A DNA stretch of 64,000 nt from Gyrodactylus bullatarudis. Taxonomy: Eukaryota; Platyhelminthes; Monogenea; Gyrodactylidea; Gyrodactylidae. The stretch spans positions 1-64,000 of the forward strand of contig SSNU01000298.1 in NCBI GenBank assembly GCA_012064415.1. Direction: 5' to 3'. Below are positions 13,501-25,500 of this stretch, one piece after another. The notes beneath the pieces are model-generated. The model saw only the letters and a program-made list of their open reading frames with translations. It was not told the origin of the DNA and did not search any database. The position numbers and the translations under genes are program-made. Within the stretch, counting starts at the first letter, position 1; each line of letters starts with the position of its first letter.

Positions 13501-16500
13501 AGTAATAAATCGTGCAAATAACAGTCTTATAAGACACCCAGCCCCTCATTTTGAAGGTCTTTTAATATTAAAGAAGATGAACTTGGTCATTTGGATTTAT
13601 CGCCAATTCCTGGAAAGTTAGGTGAGTTTTTGATTGCCTTAAATGAAAAAACTTTAGAGTTAGAAATGTATTTTTGTAATTTTTCTTGCAATACAAATAA
13701 GTTAAAGGAATAGTTTTTAACAAGTGTTTAGTTAGTTTATCTCAGAAAGCAAGGAATTTTTTTCTACTAGATTTTGAAGCAAGCTTTGCTTATAATGGGA
13801 ACTTAAAACATAAAAACGGAAAAACTCTGTCTAAAAACAGATTTCAAAAATGCGATTTTTACACCTCTTCTAAATTAGATAACCAAAAACCAATGGCAGA
13901 TTCGGAAAGCTCACAAAAATTTTGATCCTGATAGCCTTTTAAAATTTTTAAAAATCTCTTCGGAAAGTCTATTTGTTCTCTAAAACATGGTGAAAATTCA
14001 ACAAAAAAACCCAAAAATTCGAACATTACCTTTATTAGGCGGTAATTTCCAAAAGCCGATAAAACTCCACCCCTGCAAAAGTCATATCAATCGACGCAGA
14101 ATTTAATTTCTCATCTAATTGCGAATTAATTAATACAATAACATTTACGGTTTTTGCGAAAATTAATTTTAAAAATTTGGAATTTTGGGAAATATCGTTT
14201 TTTTCCAATTATCTCAGAAATTATAGTGAATTTTACAGATCTGAGCACAGATTCGGGATCAGCGCAAAATTTTAACCAGAATCAGTTTTATTTTACTTTT
14301 TACCGCAATTTTGAATTTTTCATGTCCCCCTGTGTAATTATCATATTCTCTCGTTATATGAACTATAAAAAAGAATTGGTCCACCCTGAAAAGAGGGATT
14401 TACCAACCAAAGTTAAAAGAGCTAATGAGCGAATGATTATCTGATAATTATCTGATTTAATGTTTCGCAATTTGTACTTATATGGCATGTATCACACTGA
14501 TTAGTATGCCCGAAATTAAGGTCTTGTTTTTGAAATAATTGGCATCATCTTCTTTCTTTATTCAATATGACTTCGGTGACTCAGCTAAAAACCGATGTTC
14601 GTAGACATCTCATAGAACAGTTTATCTATCAAAAATACTTCTAAACTTTTGTCTAACAGATAGGTTTTTTCAAAATGCTCAAATAGGTTGAATTTTATTA
14701 TTACCATTTTTGTTTTTGAAAGGAAATTCCTACGCTTTTGAAATATGCAAACCTATGGCCCTTATGATCATATAGGAATATTAATCCGTCTATAGTTTTA
14801 AGTCAACGTTGAGTAGCATCGGCTTCTCGCAGACCTCTAATATCAAGTAAAATATGTTTATGTTCACACTTGAAACAGAATAGCTAGAGAATATTGTAAA
14901 TTTTCTTCTATATTCGTCTCTCTTTTGAGTGGTTCATGAAATATTCAAAGAGTTTTTTTCTTCTTGTTTCAATCTTGACGAGAAATTATCTTGTTCCTAT
15001 CTCCTTCTGCTACTTCTTCGTCTTTGTTAGCTGTGTATATAACAGTAGACACATAAAAAAGCATAAATTTTCTCTCTAAAACGAGATTGAAATGAAAGGA
15101 AAATTTTTTTGAAATTTCCCTCTTCTAACTTTACGCAACAATGAATTTTTATGTATTTATTTGTATTTGAATTAGAAGAAATTCACTCGTTACTTGCTTG
15201 TTAATCAAGTCAACTCATCTGAATTTCCTCTATATTTCGATAAATAATAGAGAGACTGAACGATAACTACTCTTCACTCGTATGATGAAAAAATTGGGAA
15301 GAAATTTATTGTATCTTCCTAAGCGGAACTAATTTTCTTGATCGATTATAATCATCTAATTAGAAGATCATAAGAAATGCAGAGAATCGAAATTGAGTGT
15401 GAAATAATTTTCCCCATGATGAATGCTTTATTGAGACTTGATTTTGATCTGGTATATCACATTTTGTTTACAAATCCAGATATCTATAGAGCAACTTATT
15501 TGGGAATCTATGAGGTCAGATTTACTCATCAAAAGTACGAATAAGAACTTTAAAAATCTGTTGTTAAGTATTTAAGTTCTAATTGTAATCCTAAAAGCTT
15601 ACAGTACAATTTTTAATCATGATCAGATAGACTTTTAAAAATTAGTAAGTCATTTACTGAAACGAAAATAACCAAGAAGTAATTAAGGCTAGATAACATG
15701 AGAATGGGAATTTACTTTTTTTCCGGATAGTTGTCAGGAACACCAAAAACATTTTGGATGCCACTATGAAATGAGCCAATAAGTTATTAGAGGAAAGATA
15801 TTCTATTTCGTCTATATCTCTTTTCAATACTCTTTTGTCTTTAGTAAAGATTAAAAAGGCTTATACTAAGCCTTAAATTTTAAATCCGTATACAGTAAAC
15901 TCGATATAGAGAAAGGAATTTTCACGAATATTTTAGTATGTGGATCATTTTCACCATTTATCGGGGATTAAAATAGGATCTTTATAATAAAAATAATGAT
16001 AATTCGAATCATGCAGGAAAAAATAGTAAAAATTGTTGATTATTGTGGGAAAGTAAATACGAAAAATGAGTAAAGAAAGTCAATTTCAGGTTTCTAATTA
16101 GATCAGATCAAATCAGACGTTTCTCAAGTTGAGAATCTAGGCACCTCTCAGATAAAAAAAGATTAATTTTTTTTAAACGATGAAGAATATTCACCAGAGT
16201 ACAGGTCCAACAGATTTTATTAATAAGCAAGATTTTATTTATGTAAAATATTTTAAGATTTTTTGGAATCCTTGTTTCCCACTTTTACCATTTGAAAAAA
16301 AAATTCCTAAAAAAATAAGTTTTATGAAAAATATGGTCATTTTTAAAATTTCCATTTAGCGCCAAAATCCCATTTTTCGAACTTTAAACCGAAAATTTTT
16401 ATTGATTTGAAAGTGGGAGGCTGATCGAAAGAGTTTTTTCAGGATCAAGATTAGACAAGAAAATCAATTGAACTAAATCTTATCTTATGCATAATCAAAT

Positions 16501-19500
16501 TATCGTTTGGGAGCGGAATTTCGATTTTTTGGTCATCTTCATTACTTGAAAATCAATGAAATTTCGATAATACAAAATCTTTCGAAAATGGGGTAACTGT
16601 CGGTAATTTGACGGTGCTATTCAGCTTTATTATCTAATCTTGATCCCGAAAATCAATCAACCTCCCACTTTCAAGTCAATCAAAATTTTCGGTTTAACCC
16701 TCTCGCTCCCATGGCCGAAATAGAAGGGTATCATAATTTTTTTCTGTAATCCTACTAATTAGATTCATGTGATCGGCGTTTGTTTCGATAATTTTTTTGT
16801 CGGATCACTCCTTCATAGTTTTTTCAATGAGGTCGTATACGTCAGATCGGTACTCAGAGGGTTACAAAAAAATCAAGTCTACTTTTAAGCGAAAATGTAA
16901 TTTTAACTATCATGAAAGATTTGAAAACAATTAGAGAATTTATACACAAGAATTTTTTGCAATGTGCACAGAAATAATAGCTTTAGCTAGAAATATTTCG
17001 TTCTAGGTGCTTAGGTTGAATATCCCACAGGAACGTCTTATTTGGTAATGGATTAGCCCATGTTGCTGAATGTTACAGCTTACTAATGGATCTCACCGAG
17101 ACTGGTACGAAAGCATTTAGAAATAATTTAAGTATACACTTATGGTAGACATATACGCGTGTTTCGTCCTTTTTCTGGACTCATCAGTATGCCACAACCT
17201 GAACTTCGGACCTCTCGCATTGTAGTCCAATGCTCAATCCACTCGTCTAACATCCCAAGCTGCTTTAAACGTGATCGTTCTTTCAACGAAATCATTTGTT
17301 CATCATCAGATTGGGTTTGAGACTGATGAGTTTCTGAATTGCAATTTTTCAGAGAAATGAAGATTTTGTTGCTATTCATAAAAACGGTTTCTTGAAATCA
17401 TAGCAGAGATTGACACAACTCTTATTTCATCTGACCAATACATGCCGAATCTAGGTAATTTAATTGTTCCCATTTTTAATAAAACAGCAATTAGTACTGC
17501 CTCCAAGAGTTTGACAATTTTGAGTAGAATACATGTTGCTATGATAAACCATAAATGAAATCATTTCTGCAGAGAAAAATTGGTAAAAATAATCCAAAAT
17601 TGTATTGTGTGAATTATCGAAGTTCGTAAGGGCAGTAAAATCCAATTCAATTTTTGGGTGATTCCTTGTGTCTCTCATATCAATGCTTGGAACAGCATTA
17701 GCTCTATCAAAAATCAGCAGACTTGAATTAGGATCATCAGAATAAATCTCAAAATGATCATCTCTGGTATAATCAGTCTCTTTGTCATCTTCTAATTTAA
17801 TATCTGAGTGATCTGGATTTGGAATCAGGGTTAATGAATAAATTGTGCCATTTCTTGTTTTCCTTATATCAAATTCACTTTCCATATCGTTGAGTACCGA
17901 TCGGTCGTATACGACCTCAATTTAAAACCGAAATAATTTCTACGGAACCAATCATATTCAAGTGTACAGAATAGATTCATGTAGTTGAACTATTGATGAT
18001 TATAATACAAAAAAAATCTAAAGAATTTGATGAGTATCTGGGATGATAATTAGGCCAGTAATTGAGCCAAAATATTGGCATCTTAGGATCAAAATGAAAT
18101 TCAGAAAAAAGGGACTAATTAGTAATTATATTTCACAAATTACCATTCATTAGATGAACCGTAGTTACAGAATGAATTATCTTTTTCATAATAACTAAGT
18201 AAAATTTATAAAAATTTTCGAATTTTAGAGAGTTCTCAAATAAAATACACCTTATCATTCTACTGTTCTTTGAACTTTCTCATTAAACCACTCCTGTTAG
18301 ACTACAAGTGATTAAAATTAGGAAATTATTGGAGAATTAAAATTTGAGGAAAGCGCCTACTCTCGATTGGAACTTGATGGAGGAATGGATACTTTGAAAT
18401 GCATGACAAAATTATCTAACCAAGGAATAATTCCTAATTGAATCTGAGCCTAAATTAAAGAAATAGTTCGTATCAGATAGCTAACTTTGACCGAGTTGAC
18501 CAAAGCAAAATATAACGTATCGAGTCAATGGAGGGTTAGAGCACCACTCAACCAAAAATATTGGAAAAATTGAAAGATTCTGATTGTTTATAGTAATAAA
18601 CCCTGAAACACTACCACTAAGGATAATCTCTCAAGGCATGTACAATCGGCTTAAAATATGCCTTCATTTTAGATCAATCTTTATGGTTTTAGTCAGCTGA
18701 CCTTACAATTAATAAGGTGCCTCTGATATGAACCAATTCTTGAAATTAACCCTCTTGAGCAAAAGTCAGTTGGAAATAAATTCACAACAAAAGGATAATA
18801 ATAAATTATAATTTATCATTAATGAACAATTTTCATGTACCTATGAACTAGCTTTGAGAAAGAATCTCAATATTATATTAGTATCCGTTGAATTCAAAAA
18901 AAGAATTTCATGGTCAAGTAGTCTAGTTCTATTGATTGTTTGTGAGTTCAAAATTTCCACAAATCATTCGTTGTTCAAATTCCTCAGAACAATATTTAGT
19001 GTATATTTACGAATTTAGAGGAAATTCGATCAATCAATGCGAATTTTAATAACAACTTTCAACTAAAATCAAGTATACTCAGGATAAATTATTGGTATTG
19101 AAAACGGTCTATAATTTTCTCGACTCAATCCCTATTAAACATCTATACAGAGATTAAAAAGTAAATAAAACAAATTTTTTGATATAACTGAGGAATAGTG
19201 AGAAGAGAGAGTTAGTTTTCAACTACTAAAGGTAATTTTAAGTTATGATTTTTAAATCATCCACTAATTTTACTTATTTAAATTAACTGGAATTAATTTT
19301 TGTAAGAGCAAACGGTCTCATACAAAAATAAGCATAAAAATATCGATTCAATATCCAAAGTGAAGAAACGTAATAACTAATCTAATTAATGCCAAATGTG
19401 TATTAGAATGAGTTTGTCTCGATTATATAATATCTAAAAATATTCAAATCTATAAATATGAGTATAGGGAATAATGAAAATGTTAGAGGAGAGCTTTCTC

Positions 19501-22500
19501 ACTTTTCATTTGATCTGAAAGAATACGTACAAAAGTTTAATAAAAAATCTGTCAAAATGCCTAAAATTTGGTTTAATAAAAACTTCATAAATATTGAAAA
19601 TCTGAAAAAAAAATTTAGATGAAAATGTCAAAATAAGAAAAATTCTTTATTCCTCTAGAAAAGAATTCTTCTCTCACAATAGAGTCTATTTGGAACTTTG
19701 ACCAGAGAAGGCTTTACAGATTAGTTAGAAAAAAATTACCTACATCATTTATGATGAAAACAAAAACGAGATAAACTTGAATTTTTTCTGTTGATTGATT
19801 CTGATAAAAAATAAAGTCATTTTTTTGCAAACATTCCAAAAACGTTTTGGGAACAAGTATGAATCGATAACAATACAAGAAATACATTCAAGTTCATTGA
19901 TTTAAAAATAGATTATCAGTATTTTTATTCTATAATGACTCGTTGAGGAAATTCAATGAACACGAGCCATTATAATGAGGAAAGAATCGTGATTTCATTT
20001 CAAGTTGTTTGATAACTATTAGATTCAAATCACGATATGTTCTCTAATCATTTTCCATCTAGTCTGACTCGTTCATTCATCTTGTCTTTACTTGAAGTTT
20101 TAATTTTAATTAAAAATATCAAGACTTCAGAATACATGTATAAAATTCTTTCATACAAAGGTAAAATGAGAACTCACGAGTTACCGAAAACATGGCTACA
20201 ACAGAATGCATAGGAAAAATGAATGAGACTTGGATCAACGAGGGACCCCTGTTCAGCAAGATCCAGTAGGTTTTCTAGATAGAAGAGATGTCTGTAACAT
20301 CCACGAATAGCATATCTTGCGCAATATTCGTCGATAACGAACATTTGAGATGGACTGAACCAGCCAAGACTGACATAGGGATCAGTGATGCGATAGTTTA
20401 TTGTACTAGTTTGTAAAACTTTTATATACTGAATGTGGTTATGATTCCAGGACTCTGCAGACAGATAATCCTCAAGACCATGTTTTCTGGCACGATCTAG
20501 GGAAATTTGGTTTATTATTGGAAATTTTGTTAGAAACTTTCAATTCTCACCCATGAAAGGGGCATTCTTGTTTTTCGAGCTAGTAGACAAAGCTGTAGTC
20601 ATAGAAGAGGCTAGCTCGCTTGATTGGCTGGGAACTTTGGCTGTTTTCGAGGGATCTGACGGCTTATGCGTTTGGCCAGTTGCCCTGTAAATAGCTTGAA
20701 CCCAAAGTTGTCGTTCAGATTCATCATCAGTGGCAAACATCATGGAATCACCTTCTTTGACAAGATTGAAAAAGAACTTGCCCCCAATTTGTATTAAATC
20801 TAGAGAAAAGAAGAAATTTCTAATTAAATTAATTTAATTTCAGTTTACTAGAATGGCTCGAGGCATCGAGAAAACTTTACTTCACTTGTTAATGGAAATT
20901 CCTTTATGAATTTGCTGCAGATCACTCTGTAACTATATTCATCTTCCTACCCCTTTTCTCATCATCTATATTGTAATGTTTAGTCTGTGACATCCAAGTC
21001 TTCCTTAACTGAACTATAGTAAACCTCTCGAAGTTATTTTTCATTAATATTACTCAACTAGACTAACAGGGTCACTTTCCAACCTAAAATCATCGAGCGA
21101 AACTGATTGCAGATCCGTATTTAGTGCATGAACAAACCATCTAAGTGATGAAAGCCCAACTATGAGTCATTAGGAACTGTAACATGAAGCTAATTGATAT
21201 GAACTTGATTTTTATAGAAACCTCAAATAAATATTTCTTTTTACTAATATATTTTCATCTAGAAGCCAGGCTACCGGGCTAAAAATTTTCCGGTTGAAGT
21301 TTTATCTCTTCAGGAGAAAAAATAGACGTGACCGAATCTTGAGTCGCTATCTTCTGTAGAGAAACAAGACAGATCAAGTTGAGATGTATGGAGCGTTTTT
21401 CAAATTTTGATTTGGCCCCAAATTCCAGAATTTGAAAGTGGCAGAATGGTCAATAGAAGTTTTTCAGGATCAAGATGGGAGAGAAAATCAATTATTATGC
21501 TAAATCTGTTCTAAAGATTCCCCTTGTTATTGTTCGGGAGTTGAATTTCGATGATCAAATATTTGTCAAAAAACGTGAGTTTTTCAAAAATTAATGAAAA
21601 TATCCAGCTCTCATGTTTAACTGTGATCCTGAAAGACCCCCTTTCACAACCCTACTAAAAATTGATAAATATTTTACGTTCAAAGTTCAAAAAAATGAGA
21701 ATCTGAAATGAAATCTGAAAATTGACCATATTTTTCTTCAAACGGCATCATAATTTGGATTTCAAAAAATCTTTAACGCATTGAAATTCTTGATGGAAAA
21801 AAATCATTGACTCCCAACTTCATATCAACCAAGTTTAACTTGTTGAAATTTCCATCAACTAGCTATTAAATGATGAATAAATTCTACAATTCTTGATCAA
21901 AGTATCAAGTATTGAAATCTTACCCGGTTGCATTTCACAATAGTCGACAGTGAACCCATCAAGCTGCATTATTTCAACAGGGTCTGCTTTCCTCTTCTTA
22001 TAAGAGGCCATGACAAAGGTGTATTGAGATACTTGAATTAAGCCCATGTAGCGTTTGATCCACTTCTTAAAGACACTCTTGCCCAGGGCATAACAAAAGC
22101 CGCAATACTTCAAGTTTGTCGGTTTGTCCATGCGTATGGTAATTTGTATTTTGAGTTTGTCTGAAACATTTTTAGGTGTCTGAAGGTCGTACCAATCTGG
22201 ATTCTTTGTTGTTGCACAGGTTGGATTTATGATGACCTTAAAAATATACAAGATAAATAAATATAGGTTGCTAGATCTTTCTTCTAGAATCTTTCCAAAG
22301 GAAAAATTATCAGATGTGTAAATTTCTATTTTTTTATCCCTTAGAATCTTATCTACAAATTCAAATAAAATCTATCTTTAATACAGGGGAAATACAATAG
22401 GAAAATTAATTAAGATCTCTATCTTGGTATTTATGAGCAAAATTATTTCGTTACCACACTATACTGGAGTGATCAAAAGAACTGACTGTGTTCATGATAT

Positions 22501-25500
22501 CTATTCCAATTTATATTTTTTTAGTCTAAACTCAAAATTACATCTCGAGTAGCATACTCTATTCCTTTTCACTTTAACTGAATCAAGATGCATATTTGAG
22601 AATGGAGGAAATTGAATTAACTTTCATGTAATTGGATTGGAAAGTATTATCTCAAAATCTTGAAATTATCATATGCTTTAGAGTTTTGGAAAAGAAATAA
22701 GCCAGAAAATATATTAACCAACGGATATTATGCTACAAAGCAGATTTTATCACCCAGTTATTATGAAATCAACCAAGAAATTGATAATTTTGAAAGATAC
22801 AAAAATCAAAATCTTACCCTTCCAAGTTCCTTTCCTGAGTCCAGAGACAGAATTCCAGAAGCCTCTGCATAAAGCTTGATCTTGACTGTAGGCAGGGGTT
22901 GGTTTGTGGAAAAATCGCCCTGTGTTCCCCACCTTGAACATTTCAATTATAAAATTTGATCAAGATTGTGAAGAAGAGGTTAACTTACATTGGCTTTCCT
23001 GCTTCAGCGTGATCTGTTTGAAGTCTTTCGCCACCTTCTATTTCCATAGTACAATAAACCATCTTGTTTGATGGGATACATTTCAAGTTTTTCACTTGTC
23101 CGATAATTATCTAATAAAATGTAAAAATTCAATCCAACATAAAATATACAGAAAGAATTGATTTTTGAATTCTAATACAATTTTCAATTTCATTCTCACT
23201 AGGTAAAAATGCAGTACATAATGAATATTTTTTTTGTACAAATTGATGCATTCATGAAATGAAAAGGATCTGAAGAAAAAAAATTTGAAAAAAATCAAAT
23301 CATAAGAAAGTTATGGCATATTTCAAATCTAGCGATGGCGCTGGATTCCCACTTTTTTGAACTTTGAGTTAATTATTTTTGTTGATTTAAAAGTGAGAGA
23401 GTGATCAAAAGTTGATTTTTAGGATCACGATTAGTCAAAGAAACCGATTATGACTATGAAAATTTCAATGGACTCGCCAATTTCCAGGGATCTTAATAAT
23501 CATCAAAATTTCATCGATTTTCAAGTAGTGAAAATGTTCAAAAAATCAAAATTCGATTTTCACAAGAAGAGGGGCGGATTCTCAAAATCTGAATCAGCAT
23601 ATTTGATTTCTTTGACTAATCATGATCCTAAAAATCAACTTTTGATCACTCTCTCACTTTTAAATCAACAAAAATAATTAACTCAAAGTTCAAAAAAGTG
23701 GGAATCCAGCGCCATCGCTAGATTTGAAATATGCCATAACTTTCTTATGATTTGATTTTTTTCAAATTTTTTTTCTTCAGATCCTGAAAGTGGAACCTAC
23801 GATCTAGATTCCAAAAAACCTTGATCAAATTCGATATCTTGATGAAAAAATTTATAATTTTGTAAAAAGCATAAATTCCCATCTTCATATTAATTAGGTG
23901 TATATTTGAAAATCTTCATAAAAATAACCAAAGTCACAAATCAAAATATTCTCCACCAGAATTTATACATTTCTGCCAACGAATAGGAAGTTGATCTATC
24001 CCATCAGCGTAGAATTCTTGGCTTTTTGAGTCAAAAAAGTTGATTAGGCCATTTTCTACTTCTCCTTTATTGAGAAATTTTTTCCCCTTTAAGAAATGCT
24101 GAATAGACCTGAATAGATGGTAATCTGATGGCGCTAAGTCAGGACTATAAGGTGGATGCTCAATGACATCGATATTCTCATCTTGAAAAAATTTTTTGAC
24201 ATCTTTTCCAAGATGTGGTCGAGCGTTGTCCTGTTGGAAAGAAATCCTGCCGAATCTTGGAAATTTCTCCTTCAATTTGGCAACCATCTGCTTCAAAGAG
24301 TCCAGATATCTTTGTGATGTAACTGTCTGACCATAATCCATCAGCTCATAGTGGATGATTCCTTTTCTCGTCCAAAATACAGTCAGCATAACCTTCTTTG
24401 AAAACCTGTTAGGAGAGGGTTGAGTCGCCTTCTCACCAACCCGTTTCCAGGACCTTTTACGACTCTGATCTTCCAGATAAATCCATTTTTCATCTTTCGT
24501 TACAATGTTCTTGAGAAAATTGTCGTAACTAAGTCTATGGGCAAGTCTACGACAAGCTTCAACACGTTTTCCTTTTTGACTTTCATTCAAATCATGAGGT
24601 ACCTATCTGTCAAATGAATTTTTGAAATTCTCTTCTCTAAGAGCACGTAGAACGGAAGACTGACTAACATTCAAAACAGAAGAAATCATTCTTGAAGATG
24701 AAGATGGTTCCTCTTCAATTGCTTCAATGAATGAAGATTTATCGACGATTGAAGGTCGGCCTGATTTTGATTCATCATCAACTGAAATTTTGCCTTCTAC
24801 AAAGTTAGAGTACCATCTAAACACAGTAGCACGCTTTATTCGATCGCCAAAACAAGATTCGAGTTTTCTGAAAGTCTCTGCTGCTCCAGTTTTCTGTAGA
24901 AACTCATATGCAATCAACTTTCGGATATCCTTAGTATCAAAAATGTCAATAAGACACTTTTTTTCTCAAATTATGAATATGTTTATTGATTTAAAGAAAT
25001 AGAAGAATAAGTTCTCTTTATTTTGATGTATAATTTGTTAATTTAAAGTCAATTTTTGATTATCTAATTTTCTATAAAAGTTGAAATCTCATTACATCTG
25101 ACGCAATCTAATAATAAAATTTTTGATAAATTCGTCATTTTTCTGGGATCTTGAAATATCAAAATTTTCATCGACTTTCAAGTAGGGAAAATGATAAAAA
25201 TTCAAAATTTAATTTTCACACGGTTATTTATTTAATTTCTTTGACTAATTGTGATCCTAAGAATCAACTTTTGATCACTCTCTCACATTGAAATCAACAA
25301 TAATTCAAGATTTCAAATTCGTCGTATTTTCCTTAAAAATTGATTTTTTCTAAATTTTTTTTCTCCGTACCGTGAAAGAGGCCCGCATGATCTAGATTCC
25401 AAAAAATTTTGATCAAATTCGATTTCTTGATAAAAAAAATAAGAATTTTGTAAAAATCTCAAATTCCCATCTTCATATTATCTAGCTTTAGTAATTTTTT

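Noticed and set aside
17140..17379. 79-codon minus-strand frame ending over the hammerhead
   Set aside because: It crosses from piggyBac remnant into the ribozyme, whose sequence is explained by RNA structure rather than protein.
18515..18570. tRNA-like sequence TGGTTGAGTGGTGCTC on the minus strand
   Set aside because: The A box looks fair, but no acceptor stem or proper T arm could be formed; not called a tRNA.
23450..23677. 75-codon frame inside fold-back FB1
   Set aside because: It runs through the inverted arm and recurs only as repeat sequence; no protein evidence.
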